Part shown: positions 9,781 through 21,200 of the stretch, in pieces
Layout of the letters: each line of letters starts with the position of its first letter
Numbering within the stretch: the first letter of the stretch is position 1
From: Akkermansia muciniphila
GTDB lineage: Bacteria > Verrucomicrobiota > Verrucomicrobiia > Verrucomicrobiales > DEV007
DNA length: 43,061 bases
Assembly: GCA_945883495.1 (NCBI GenBank)
Contig: CAMCXS010000051.1
Location: 1-43,061 of the forward strand
Direction: 5' to 3'
Program-made: the position numbers and the translations under genes
Notes under the pieces: generated by a model
What the model was told of the DNA's origin: nothing
What the model saw: the letters and a program-made list of their open reading frames with translations, nothing else
Database searches by the model: none

Positions 9781-10440
9781 TCAGATTCCTTTTTCCTTCA
9801 CACGCAATCCTTCGAGCGAAACGTCGAAGGTCGAGCGCGGCACCGGCACATCGCGCTGCACCCCTGAAAAACTGGTACGCATCTCCGATCCGTCCTTCAG
9901 ATCGAGAACGAACGCCAGGGTGGCAAAGGATTCTGCATCGATTTCGAAACTGATGCCCCGCACGCCACGCGCGGCCCCGGCGTCCAACGGTTCCAGGCGC
10001 GCCAGGAACACGTTGCCGGTGCGATCGACGGAAAGCACTCGAAACTGGCGCTGGAAGCTCTCCCAATCCCGGGGAAAGCTCATTTGCAAGTAGGCGGCCA
10101 TCCGGCTGGAATCGGGCTCCGCCCCGCTCACCTGGGCTTTTCCTTTCTCCAGATCGATGACGGTCAATTTGTCCGCGTTCTGGATCGCCACGCTTCTCGC
10201 CGGATCGCCAATGTCCCACCGGAACCGGTCCGGCGCCTGATACCAGAAGCGCCCTGGAGCGACCAAGGTTTTACGAAGGACCTTTAGTTTCCGCTCTTGG
10301 GAGAAGCAGCCGGTCAGCGAGTTGATCTCGCCTTGCGCCTGAATCCACGTCTTCAGGACCGTCACATCCGATGCAAACCCGGCTGGCACCAAGGTTGACG
10401 TGAAGAAAAGAGTGAGGGAAAGAAGCCGCGAGCAGCTCAT
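9781..10440 (-). CDS. LolA-like outer-membrane lipoprotein carrier protein
   Basis: A 219-residue periplasmic protein with a signal peptide (residues 1-23, ending LVPAGFA). The mature part begins like LolA-family proteins: a helix (VLKTWIQAQGEINSLTGCFSQER), then KTLVAPGRFWYQAPDRFRWDIG, which matches the family pattern of a GRFWYxxPDRFRW strand. In the classical system LolA ferries lipoproteins across the periplasm. Here it is divergent from an MMPL exporter with a 48-base gap. LolA-like and MMPL/COG4258 genes also occur together in lipid and aryl-polyene export clusters, so a lipid-carrier role is possible. I leave the gene symbol empty for that reason. Confidence 0.85.
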   Translation of the reverse strand: MSCSRLLSLTLFFTSTLVPAGFASDVTVLKTWIQAQGEINSLTGCFSQERKLKVLRKTLVAPGRFWYQAPDRFRWDIGDPARSVAIQNADKLTVIDLEKGKAQVSGAEPDSSRMAAYLQMSFPRDWESFQRQFRVLSVDRTGNVFLARLEPLDAGAARGVRGISFEIDAESFATLAFVLDLKDGSEMRTSFSGVQRDVPVPRSTFDVSLEGLRVKEKGI

Positions 10441-10488
10441 AGAGGAGGCGCAAGTTCATCTGGGACCGCTTCCGCTGGCAAGGAATTC

Positions 10489-12903
10489 ATGGCAAAAACC
10501 GAAAGCGCAAGCAAGCAGAGCCCACTCCGTACACTGGCATTGGCCGTCGCCTGGGGCGCAGCCGCCGCCATCGTGATCGCCGGCGGCAGCCAGATCCGGC
10601 TCGATGTGAACCCTTTGCGGATTCTCCCTCAGTCGCTGCCCGAGGTGCAAGGACTCAGCGCCTTCCTCGATCGGTTCTCCCGGCCGGACGAGTTGATACT
10701 CGCCGTGGACGGCCCTGACGCCTCCGCCGTCGAAGCCGCGACCCGCTCTCTTGCGGATGAGCTCCGGAAGGAACCTGGCCTCGCAAGCGCAGTGATCGAT
10801 CGACCTCCAGGCGAGGAGGATCCCGCCGGGATGGCAGACCTCATGGCGCACCTCTTAGTCAATCAACCACCCGCGCGACTCCAAGCCCTGGCGGACGATC
10901 TACAACCGGGTCGATCAAAGGCTCGAATCGAGAGGACCATCGAGATGATGACCTACGATCTCTCCCCCGCCGTCGCCTTGCTGGGAGCATATGACCCTCT
11001 GCGTCTGGTGGAAGCCGCCTTCGGCTCGCCGGGTGGCCCAGGGGGCGAGGGGCCGATGGGTGGAGCCAAGTTCGGATCTAAGGACGGCACGCTCCGGCTC
11101 ATCTATCTCTGGGCGCCGCAGCCTTTGGCCCGCAAGGACTACCTTCAGCTCATTCGCTGGACTTCCGAAGTCCGGGCAAGCGTGCGCGATTGGCAAACCC
11201 AGCCGCAAGCACCCGGCAGTGTCCGCGTCCGCCTTACCGGTGAACCAGCGATCATGGCCGAAGTCTCCGCGAGCATGCAGAGCGACCTGATGGGCTCCGG
11301 CTTCTCGACTTCGTTGCTGGTCGCCCTCGTCTTTTGGGCGGTCTACCGGCGATTCGCCCCGCTTCTTGCTATCCTCGCGATGCTGACTCTGATCGGGCTA
11401 TTGACCTTCGGTCTGAGCGGGCTGCTCGTCGGCGATTTGAACGCCATGAACGCCGGATTTGGAGCCATTTTGATCGGCCTGACAGTGGATTACGCCATAT
11501 TGATCTACCAACAAAGCTTGGCCACACCAGGTGATCTTCAGACCATCCGCAAGGGCGTCTTGACGGGAATCAGCGGCGCCGCCTTGACCACGGCGGCCTG
11601 TTTTGGCGCCCTTCATGCCGGTAGTCAACCCAGCCTGGCGGCACTCGGATCAATTGTCGTCATCGGAACCCTGCTCGCTGCCGCTCTCATGCTCTGGATC
11701 TTCGTTCCTTGGAGTTCACGGCTTTCCCTCCAGGCTCGAGCGCCAGTGGCAACTCCCGCCTGGTTGCTTCTCGGCCCCATTTCTTCCAGGGTTGTGGCCG
11801 CCTTGGTTGCGCTATCGATCCTCACCTCCCTCGGCGTACTGGCGTCGAGGGGAATGCCCGGTATCGACGGAAGCGACCGCGCGACCCGCCCCCGGGTTAG
11901 CGAGGGCTACGATGCACTGGATGACCTCCAGCATGCGCTCACCGGCGATGACTCTGCGGCCAGTATAGTGGTGACCGCTCCATCCGCCTTCGAGCTCCGC
12001 GACGAGCTGGAGAACCTGCGTGGCTCACTTGAAGCCTCAGTGGCCGCCGGGAAAATCCGGTCTTTTTTTCTTCCCTCACTCTTCGTGCCCGTCGAGAGCC
12101 ATCGCTTGGAGAATGCGGACGGCCCAATCCCGCAAATCGTCAGCTCTCAAGAGCGCCTGAAGGTTGAGCTTACCGAGGCAGGCTTCGATGACGGAGCAGC
12201 CCTGCTGTTGGTGGAGACGCTGAAGCGATTCCCTCGTCCAGGTCAAGAAACGATCGTCACTCCTACCGCCAAGTGGTTGTTGCAGCGCCTCTACCACGAG
12301 GAGGCTGATGGAACTGCTTGGGCGACCATCCCGATCGACCCCGCCCCAGACGCGGACTTGACGCCCCTGCTCTCGGATTCGGTGCTCTTGGCGGACTGGG
12401 ATGCGACGACCAGAGCCATCCGCAGGCATCTGCCGGCGGAGTTTGGGCGCATTCTGGGAATCCTGCTGGTGCTTGCCGTGCTGATTCTGGCACTGACTTT
12501 CCGGCGCCCGCAAGAGCTTCTTTGGACCGGATTGAGCCTCGCCTGCTCCTCCGCAATCACCCTGGGCTGGATGACCTTGGCCGGCTGGAATTGGAACTTC
12601 GTGAACGCAGCGGCGCTGATGATTTGCCTGGGAGCTGGGGCGGACTACAGCATCCACATGCTTCTAGCCATGCAAAAAGGGCAGTCCGTCCCGCAAGCAC
12701 TCGACGACACCGGTCGCGCCATTTTGGTCTGCGCCATGACCTCCGTGGCCGGGTTTGGATCTCTGGCGTTTGCCAGCAATCTCGGTCTAGCAAGTCTGGG
12801 TCAGGTTTGCGCGCTTGCCCTAGGCGCCAATTGCCTTGTCGCGACGTATCTGCTGCCCCACTTGTGGTATTTCGTCCACGGAGCCAAGCCCCCCACCTCA
12901 TGA
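10489..12903 (+). CDS. MMPL/RND-type exporter (COG4258-like)
   Basis: An 804-residue membrane protein with the two-fold RND layout: a helix at about 15-35, a large external loop, a five-helix bundle at about 262-412, then a repeat (helix near 427, loop, bundle at about 655-800). Each bundle carries the acidic residue expected for a proton relay, Asp334 (GLTVDYAILIY) and Asp719 (GAGADYSIHML). Relatives of this exporter are linked to lipid or polyene export. The ATG at 10489 is preceded by AAGGA at good spacing. The gene overlaps ribBA by 4 nt (ATGA) although the two functions look unrelated, so that coupling is probably only transcriptional. Confidence 0.88.
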   Translation: MAKTESASKQSPLRTLALAVAWGAAAAIVIAGGSQIRLDVNPLRILPQSLPEVQGLSAFLDRFSRPDELILAVDGPDASAVEAATRSLADELRKEPGLASAVIDRPPGEEDPAGMADLMAHLLVNQPPARLQALADDLQPGRSKARIERTIEMMTYDLSPAVALLGAYDPLRLVEAAFGSPGGPGGEGPMGGAKFGSKDGTLRLIYLWAPQPLARKDYLQLIRWTSEVRASVRDWQTQPQAPGSVRVRLTGEPAIMAEVSASMQSDLMGSGFSTSLLVALVFWAVYRRFAPLLAILAMLTLIGLLTFGLSGLLVGDLNAMNAGFGAILIGLTVDYAILIYQQSLATPGDLQTIRKGVLTGISGAALTTAACFGALHAGSQPSLAALGSIVVIGTLLAAALMLWIFVPWSSRLSLQARAPVATPAWLLLGPISSRVVAALVALSILTSLGVLASRGMPGIDGSDRATRPRVSEGYDALDDLQHALTGDDSAASIVVTAPSAFELRDELENLRGSLEASVAAGKIRSFFLPSLFVPVESHRLENADGPIPQIVSSQERLKVELTEAGFDDGAALLLVETLKRFPRPGQETIVTPTAKWLLQRLYHEEADGTAWATIPIDPAPDADLTPLLSDSVLLADWDATTRAIRRHLPAEFGRILGILLVLAVLILALTFRRPQELLWTGLSLACSSAITLGWMTLAGWNWNFVNAAALMICLGAGADYSIHMLLAMQKGQSVPQALDDTGRAILVCAMTSVAGFGSLAFASNLGLASLGQVCALALGANCLVATYLLPHLWYFVHGAKPPTS

Positions 12904-13994
12904 ACGACACCATTTTCAGCCCCATCGAAGCCGTCATCGCCGACATTGCCTCTGGCCGGATGGTGATCGTTACCGACGATGAGGACCGTGAGAATGAGGG
13001 GGATCTTGTCGCCGCAGCCTCACTCATCACCCCCGAGACTGTCAACTTCATGGCCACCCACGGCCGCGGATTGATTTGCGCTCCCATTTCCGAAGAGCGC
13101 GCCCGGGTTCTCTCCTTGGGACCAATGGTTCCGAGGAATGAGGAAGCGTTTGGAACTCACTTCACCGTTTCGGTCGATGCCGCCACTGGAATCACCACGG
13201 GGATCAGCGCCCACGATCGAGCCCGCACCATCCGCTTGCTTGCCGATCCCACGACGCAGACAGCTGACCTCGTCCAACCGGGCCACATTTTCCCCCTTCA
13301 GGGCAAGGCGGGCGGCGTGTTGCGCAGAGCGGGACACACGGAGGCCGCCATCGATTTAGCGCGCCTCGCGGGACTCGCACCAGCCGGCGTGATTTGCGAG
13401 ATCCTCAGCGCGGACGGCACCATGGCCAGGCTTCCAGAGCTGATTGAAGTCGCCCGACAGCACCAGCTGAAGATTTGCACCATCGCCGCACTGATTGAAT
13501 GGCGCCAAACCCGCGAGCGCCTGATTGAGTTCGAGGAAGAACATCCGGTGCACACACCCGCCGGCCCCTTTCGCCTGCGGATCTATCGGAGCACGGTCAA
13601 TGGTAGCTACCATTTCGCGCTGATTCTGGGAACGGTTGAGGCCAACCAACCAACGCTGGTCCGCGTACACCGCGAAGATCTCCTGGAAGACCTCTTCGGC
13701 CCCACTCTCCCAGAGGTCACCACCTCTTCGTTGCAGCTCGCCCTCCATCAAATTGCGGTTCAGGGCGCTGGCGTGTTGATTTACATGCAGCGCGATTCTC
13801 CAGCCGCGTCGATCCAGGAACACATCTCCGGCAAGCGACGGGCACCGATGGATCTTCGCGACTACGGAATCGGGGCGCAAATCCTCCACGATCTCGGCAT
13901 CCGGGACTTGCGGCTGATTTCCAATCATCCCCGCAAGGTTGTCGGCCTAGAAGGGCACGGGTTGAGAATTATTGAGGTGATCGACCTCGGCTAG
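12900..13994 (+). CDS. ribB: Dihydroxybutanone-phosphate synthase with degenerate GTP cyclohydrolase II domain
   Basis: A 364-residue RibBA-type protein. Residues 1-200 are the RibB domain, which converts ribulose 5-phosphate to the riboflavin precursor 3,4-dihydroxy-2-butanone 4-phosphate. Its signatures are intact: DDEDRENEGDL, THGRGLICAPIS, SAHDRARTI, GHIFPLQGKAGGVLRRAGHTEA. Residues 205-364 keep the RibA fold (RVHREDLLEDLFG, DYGIGAQILHDLGIRDLRL) but have no cysteine at all. The three zinc cysteines of GTP cyclohydrolase II are absent, with LPEVT where RCDCG is expected, and the RQEGRG motif is replaced by MQRDSP. GTP cyclohydrolase II activity is therefore very unlikely and a separate ribA should exist elsewhere. 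The ATG overlaps the exporter stop (ATGA). The frame is open further upstream, but that part is antisense-like and not protein-like. Confidence 0.9.
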   Translation: MNDTIFSPIEAVIADIASGRMVIVTDDEDRENEGDLVAAASLITPETVNFMATHGRGLICAPISEERARVLSLGPMVPRNEEAFGTHFTVSVDAATGITTGISAHDRARTIRLLADPTTQTADLVQPGHIFPLQGKAGGVLRRAGHTEAAIDLARLAGLAPAGVICEILSADGTMARLPELIEVARQHQLKICTIAALIEWRQTRERLIEFEEEHPVHTPAGPFRLRIYRSTVNGSYHFALILGTVEANQPTLVRVHREDLLEDLFGPTLPEVTTSSLQLALHQIAVQGAGVLIYMQRDSPAASIQEHISGKRRAPMDLRDYGIGAQILHDLGIRDLRLISNHPRKVVGLEGHGLRIIEVIDLG

Positions 13995-14107
13995 GACCTC
14001 GCCTTAGACGTGGGCCGTCAAGTGCGGACCTAAAGATTTTTCTAGCCATGCAGTGAATGCGTGTGGTAGCACCGATATGGCTTTCGAGAAAACCCCTTTG
14101 ACGCGCC

Positions 14108-15109
14108 ATGAAGCCTAAATCCCACCCTGCCGCTATTCCTGCGGTCATCGTCGCCGTCGCCCTGACGCCCCTCCTTGCCTTCTCCCAAACAGCGACCACA
14201 AGCCCGGCCGCAGTCATGGAGATCAACATCGCCGCAAACGGTTACACCTACATCGGACTGCCCGTCTACACTGCCGTCCGCTACCGTGGAGCCCTCACGG
14301 CAGTGTCCGGTTCAACGATCTCGCTCGACGACACCCCCTTCGACGGCAAAAACTTCGGCACAATCGCCATCGGCACGGAGCAATTACCCCAATTCTTCGT
14401 AGAGTTTCTATCAGGCACGGATGAAGGCACCATGATTCCAATTTTGTCGAGCACCGCCTCCTCTCTGACGCTCAGTGAGGACGTCTCTTCATTCGCCTCC
14501 GTTGGGGACCTCATTCAAGTTCGTCGCTTCCACACGTTGAACTCTCTGTTCCCCGACGGCAAGCCCTTGCGCGGAGGAACCTCACAGACCACCGCAGACG
14601 AGGTGATCATTTACGACGCCTCCCGGCAGAAGTCCTTTTCCCACTTCTACTTCACTACGGCCAACGAGTGGAGACAGGGAACAGTCGCGAACGGCAATCG
14701 GCCGATCCTTCCGAACCAAAGCATCTACGTCAACCGCAAAACGGTGGCCACGAAACTTCGAGTCGCAGGGACGGTGAAGCTTGGGCTCACTGGAATTGAT
14801 GTCCTCCCAGGGAACAATCTCGTACCAAACCCTTACCCCGTGGCCTACACCCTGCAGCAGTCCAACCTTTTCACCGGGAACGCCACGACCGGTGTGAAGT
14901 CAGGCACATCAGCGACAAGTGCCGACCAAGTCACCATCTATGGCCCCGGGCTCATCCCGCGTACCTATTTTTATCACAGCGGACTCTCCCAATGGCGAAC
15001 GGGGACGACCCCCTCGGATCAAGCCTTGATTCCCATCGGCGCTTCCATCCTGATCAACCGGCGGTCACCATCCTCACCCTTTACCTGGACGAAAGCCCAG
15101 CCGTTCTAG
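14108..15109 (+). CDS. Secreted protein, possible TIGR02597-like family
   Basis: A 333-residue protein with a signal peptide (AIPAVIVAVALTPLLAFSQ, cleavage near residue 27). It resembles a family known mainly from Verrucomicrobia (TIGR02597, recalled from memory), whose members begin with a short motif on smooth surface strands and contain paired segments. Here two halves repeat the pattern: GGTSQTTADEVIIYD..FSHFYFTTANEWRQG..ILPNQSIYVNRKT (about 158-215) and KSGTSATSADQVTIYG..RTYFYHSGLSQWRTG..LIPIGASILINRRS (about 265-322). Function is unknown. It stands directly upstream of the giant DUF1800 gene but is separated by 170 bases with a possible promoter, so it may be a separate unit. Confidence 0.75.
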   Translation: MKPKSHPAAIPAVIVAVALTPLLAFSQTATTSPAAVMEINIAANGYTYIGLPVYTAVRYRGALTAVSGSTISLDDTPFDGKNFGTIAIGTEQLPQFFVEFLSGTDEGTMIPILSSTASSLTLSEDVSSFASVGDLIQVRRFHTLNSLFPDGKPLRGGTSQTTADEVIIYDASRQKSFSHFYFTTANEWRQGTVANGNRPILPNQSIYVNRKTVATKLRVAGTVKLGLTGIDVLPGNNLVPNPYPVAYTLQQSNLFTGNATTGVKSGTSATSADQVTIYGPGLIPRTYFYHSGLSQWRTGTTPSDQALIPIGASILINRRSPSSPFTWTKAQPF

Positions 15110-15161
15110 CCCCCCGCTAGCCCATGAACTGTCCTGCGCTACACAATACCTAAGTGTTTCC

Positions 15162-15190
15162 TTGCACCGCATTGTCAAATTAACTAGACT
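15162..15190 (+). promoter_or_regulatory. Possible sigma70-like promoter before the DUF1800 gene
   Basis: TTGCAC and TAGACT are separated by exactly 17 bases. This is a moderate match to the -35/-10 consensus and lies about 90 bases before the ATG at 15280. No operator is evident. This is pattern matching only, and promoter consensus in this phylum may differ. Confidence 0.35.
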
Positions 15191-15279
15191 CGCCATGCCA
15201 GGGGTGAACTTTGCATCTGAGTTCTATCTCTATGTGTGACGCCGTCATCTGCCCCCCTTAGCCCCACAAAACCACCAAT

Positions 15280-18200
15280 ATGGGCACGACTCGCCTATTG
15301 TCCTACAGCCCGTCTCCCGCGAGAATTCTTCTCGCGAGCGCCGCTCTCGTTGCGCCATGGATACAATCACTGCCCGCGCAAATCGATCAAGCCGTCACTC
15401 AGCGCATCTGGCAGAATCACTATGGTGTCACCGACGCGCAACTGTATCAGGATGCCGATCCTGCCAACGGCACGAACTCCATCTGGCTCGCGCAGGACGC
15501 GGATCTTGACGGATTGACCAATGGTGCCGAGATTGCGAGTGGGACCAACCCATTCGACAGCACCAGTTTGATCGCCGTCAGCAACATGACGCTTGATCAG
15601 AACTCCGTCGCGATCGAGTTCCCGACGGAAGCGGGCAAGCTGTATCGTTTGGAGTCTAGCGCAAGCCTTACGACGCCAAATTGGACCATCCATTCCCAAT
15701 CAAGTCCGGCGCAAGTCATTGGAGACGGGTCCTCGAAGGTGATCGCGGTCCCCTCTGGAGGTAACACGTTTTACAGGGTCCGCGTTGAGGATGCAGACCA
15801 GGATAGTGATCGCCTAAGCGATTGGGCGGAATTAGCGATTTCACTCAGCCCTCTCACTGCCCAAACCACTCCTGGGGTGAACGACTACTCCTATGTGACC
15901 GAGCAGCTCACGATCCCGAACGTGGTATCCATAGAAGCTGTTCAGTCATTCGCAGCGGAAGATGGCCCCGTTCCTGGGGCATTCACGGTCAGCAGAACCC
16001 GCCGCCTCTTTGCGGATGAGGTTTCCCTTGAACTCTCTGGGACCGCCCAGATGAACGTTGACTATGCGGCCATTCCAACACCGATCATACTTAGCGCCGG
16101 CACGGAATCGGAGTCCGTGGCCGTTAATCCCACATCAGTTGGCGGTGTGGAGGGCAGTGAATCCGTAACGGCGACGATTCTTCCTTCGACGGAACCGGTT
16201 CCTGCATTTTCGGTCGGGGCAAAGGACAGCGCGACAGTCATCATCGAGGATTCCACTGTTCCAGTCGGCACAGGGCTCCTCGCTCGTTACTACGATCACG
16301 CGAACACGAACTATGTGGATGCCGCGAACTTCGGGAGCACGGGCACTTACGTCTTCACCCGTGGAACTCCGACGACAACCGGAAGCATTGTCGTCACCGC
16401 CCCCGCGAATCAGTTCACCGGGCTGCAACAAGGGCACCAGGTCAAATTGACATTCACCTCTGGAAACGCCGCGATCGATAACGCAACGTTTGACCACCAG
16501 AACTATGTTGTCACGGCTGTTAGCGCTACCGCTTTCACCGTAGCCGTCTCTTCGACCACGGCGTTCTCTATCGCAAGCACCAACGGAAATTGTGCCTTCA
16601 GCATTCAGTCCTTCCCGCACCCGCCGGTAATTGAACGTGTGGAGATCCTCAACCACGACTGGGGCTTTGGAACCCCAAACAATGCAACGATCGTGGCGGC
16701 AGCTGGCACCACCGTGACCAATGTCCCGGACAACTATTCCAACACCTTTGAGACCTTCCTGAGCCCAACCACGGCTGGGTCGTATCGCTTCCAGTTGGAT
16801 GCGGATGACCGGGCTCGGGTCCTTCTCGACCTAAACGACGGCAACGGGTTACAAGAGATTCTCGAACACGGCTGGGACGGCGCCACGACTCCTGAGACCA
16901 TTGGGACTTTCAAGATCAGTTCCGCGTTTGCGCTCGCCGTCCCCGCCACACCCGCGAATCGCTACCGGATGCGCATCGAGCATGTCGAGACCACCGGCGC
17001 GGCCCGTTGCCGCCTCCAATGGAGCCGCGATGGCGGAAACTTTTCGAACATCCCGCAGGGTGACCAGTTTACCCACACCCAGGCGTTTACCAGCAATTAC
17101 TCCTATACTCGGACCAACGCCACCACTGGCACCGCGACGATCACGGTTACCGGGCACGGGTTGAATGCCGGTGATCAAGTGGCGCTCGCGTTTTCTAGCG
17201 GCAATCTCTTCACGCCCAACACCTCTGACCTCAACGGCTACAGCGGGACCTATACCGTCCTCGCGTCGCCAGCGCCGACGGCGAACACCTTCACCGTGGC
17301 CATAACGGGCTCGGGTTCTGGTTCGGGCCTCCCGAGCAACGGAACTGGAACTGGCTTTCTGGAGAACCGCCCCTCCAGCACCACCACCGGCGTTTACAAC
17401 AAGGTTTACACCACCACGAATTTCACCCGCACGCCTGCAAGAATCGGGATCGAAAGCGCTGTCACCTCCCAAAGCAACGGCATTTGGGGCGCTGGTTCCC
17501 CCGACGGTTCACTGATCAACCCTGAGACCTTCACCGCACGTTGGACTGGCCAGGTGCAACCACAGTTCACCGAGGAATACACGCTTGTGCTGCACGCGGA
17601 CGACAGCGCCATCTTGCGGATCAATGGCCAGGTTCAGGAACTGAAGACCAATGTCTCGACCGATTCCGGGAACGCCAACTACACTTACGACGCCGCCACC
17701 GGCAACACGACGGTCACTTATCCAAATATGGTGGTGAAGGCGGGCAGCTTCGTCGTCGGCGAGACCGTTAGACTCAACCCCACCTCCGGCAATCTCAGCT
17801 ACAGCTCCGGCTCCACCTACAGTTACGACTCGAGCAACGGCGAAATGGTCATCACGTATTCTGGGATGACAACGATCACACCTGGATCGTTCCTCTCTGG
17901 TCAAACCGTTTTCCTCGATCCCACCAACGGGAATCTATCCAGCCTCGCATCCTTACCCTACACGATCACCGCAGCCACATCCTCCACGTTTACGGTCAAC
18001 GCGGGTGCCGGTCTTTTCGCTACCGGAACCGGAAACATCGACATCTCCGACACGATGGACTTGGTGATTACCCAGGCCACGTCCACCTCGTTCACCGTGA
18101 ACCACGGTGCAGGTAAGCATGCCAACGCGAGCACGGGGAACACGAATATCGAGATCGTCAACAAGCCGCTCAAGGATTGGTCTTCTATGGGCAATGAGCG

Positions 18201-21200
18201 TTATGTTCGGGTTCCTTTCGTCGGAGGAACACGTTACGATATCGAGGTTGAGTATTATGAGAACGGCGGCTATGCGCGCTGCTTCCTTTACTGGCAGAGC
18301 CCGAGCCAGCCCAGGCAGTTCATTCCGGCGGAACGCCTCTATCCCTCCACGGGCACGGTTCAGGCTCCTCCGGCACTCGTCAGCAACACGGAAGCCACCG
18401 CCCTCGTTGGAGGCCCGTTTTCCTACGCGGTTCTTGGCAGCAACGGCGGGACCATCAATCTCAGTGGCCTTCCGCCTGGATTGACCTACAGCAACGGAGT
18501 CATCAGCGGTTCCGCGACCACACCAGGAAATTACCAAATCCTCATCACGATGACCAACGCGGTGGGCACCAGCACCTCGCTGCTCAACTTGCGAGTCGAA
18601 GACACCGGGGGCTCCGCTACCCGGGAGCTCTGGACCGGAATCACCGGCACTGCCATCTCCAGCATCCTCGTTTCCACCACGCCCAACAATTCCGGGACTG
18701 TCAGCTCTCTCGCCGCCCCCAGCAACGCCGCAGATAACTTCGGCGCCCGGATCCGCGGCTACATCACGGCTCCCACCACCGGCAATTACTACTTCTGGCT
18801 CTCCGCGAGCGAGTCGGCGGAATTCTGGCTGTCCAACGATGCCGAGTTGGTGAATGTCTTCAAACGCGCATCGATCACTGGTGGCGGCGACACGCCGCAG
18901 CAATGGTCCTCGGCCGCCAAGTCCCCATGGATGGCCCTGGAACAAGGCAAGCGATATTACTTCGAGATTCTGCATAAATCCAGCACGGGTGTCGATCACC
19001 TGGCACTGGGCTGGTCCAAACCCGGCGAGAGCACCACCTCCCCCACCGAGGTTGTCCCGGGCTACGTCCTCTCTCCCTACGAGGCTCCGTCGGCCGGAAG
19101 CTATGGAGGCACTCTTTACGTCGCCACTCTGCTCCGCCAGAACGGCGCCATTGATCCCCCGGGCAGCACCCTGCGAGGCATCGGCACCGCGACCCTTCGC
19201 ATCAGCGAAGATGAGTCAACCGCTGAGGTGCGCGTCACCTACAGTGGCCTCTCCGGAGGAGCGCTAATGGATGGCCCGGTTGCTGGTCAGGCGGTCGCGG
19301 CCGACGGTACCGCCTCCCCAAATGGTGTCATTGATCCCACTGACTGGCACGTCCATTCGGATCCGTTCCTCGGTAACGAATCTTATATCATCTACGACGG
19401 AGCCGAACCGCTGACCGGCGATGGTCCACAGTTCGCGCCGGACGGTTCATTCCTCTACCACAAATGGAACCTCGCACCCGCGGGCACGCTCGGCGTGAAC
19501 GACATTCGAGAACTCATCAAGCAAGGCAAGGCCTACATCAACCTTCACACCGCATTGAACCCCGCAGGTGAAATCCGGGGGAACTTTACCTTAGCCAACG
19601 GTTCCCGCACATTCTCCCCGCCTCCGCCTCCGCCGACTTGGACCGATGACAGCCACACGGATGCAGGGGCTGCTCGCTTCCTTTCTCAGGCCTCCTTCGG
19701 TGCCAGTCCGGCCGATATCACCGCCCTGAAGAATCTTACCCCCTCAGGCGAAAAGAGCCGCTACGAACTCTGGATCGAGGACCAATTCTCGAAGCCCGCC
19801 AGCCAATCCTTACCCGAGGTTCTCCGCACCCGCCGAGCCGATGCCCAGGGCGGTTCGCAACTCGACGAAACGCTGTTCTTTAACTCGTGGTGGCGGAATT
19901 CGATTTCTGGCCAGGATCAACTGCGCCAGCGCATCGCGTTTGCCCTCAGTCAGATCCACGTCATCTCTGGTCAAGGCCCACTCGACAACCGAGGGGAAGC
20001 TATCGCCTTCTTTTATGACAAGCTCGCGGAGGGAAGCTTCGGGAACTTCCGCGAGATTCTCGAAGCGACCACTCTGACTCCTGCAATGGGTCGATACCTC
20101 GACATGCGGAACAACGACAAGCCGGACCTCGCCAGCGGCCGGATTCCGAATGAGAATTATGCCCGTGAGATCAAGCAACTCTTCTCCGTTGGCCTCTACC
20201 GGGTGTGGCCGGACGGCACCTTGATGCTCAACTCCAACGACCAGCCAATCGACACCTACACTCAACGCGAGATCGTTGGCTATTCCCACGTGTTTACGGG
20301 CTGGACGGATGGATATGACGGCGCCTACCGCACCGGGCTCAATGCACCGGCGAATTGGCTACGTCTCATGCGCGAGGTTCCGGCTCGTCACTTCACCGGG
20401 CAGAAGCGTATCTTGAACAACGAAGTGCTACCGGGCTTGTCCGTCGTGGGCGGGCAACCCTTGGATCCTTTCGCCGTCCATAACAGCACTCACTGGAACC
20501 AGCCAGCGTATCAGCAGCTTGCAGCCCAAGAATTGGAACTTTCCCACGACCAACTTTTCGCTCACCCCAACACTGGCCCATTTATCTGCCGCCAGCTCAT
20601 CCAGCGCATGGTGACCAGCCATCCCTCGCGCGATTATCTCTACCGTGTCGTGAAGGAGTTCAATGACAACGGATCCGGCGTTCGTGGCGACATGCAGGCG
20701 GTGATCAAAGCCATCCTTCTCGATTACGAAGCTCGCAGCACCAACATGATCGCCAATCCGTCTTTTGGAAAGCAACGCGAACCACTTCTCCGCGTCGCCA
20801 TGGCGGGCCGCGCTTTCCGTCCGAAGACCTACGGCGGAACCTACACGCAATCCGGAACCCGTCTCATCACGATTGATACCACCCCGGCCGGAACACCACA
20901 CGGCCTAGCCAACGGGAACAACGTCCTTTTAGAATTCGTGTCCGGCGACGGAGCGATGGCCCCATGGACCGGCCCTTACAGCGTAGTCAGCGCCGTCGAC
21001 GCGGACACCTTCACGGTCAACGCCACGGGCTGGGCCACCGGCACCTACACCATCCCGGCGAACTCCACCACCTGCACCATTTCCATGACCAACCATTGGT
21101 TACAGGTGGGGAATCAGTTCTTCATGGACTTCACCTCGGGTGCAGCGGACGGCACTTCCATCGACAACCAGGTCTACACCGTCTTGACCAACCCGAATCC

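Noticed and set aside
12318-12899. In-frame upstream extension of the riboflavin gene
   Set aside because: The extension lies inside the exporter gene and has no RibB similarity; the ATGA overlap start gives the normal family N-terminus.
13995-14107. Possible terminator after the riboflavin gene
   Set aside because: There is a short T-run, but I could not find a stable stem just before it.
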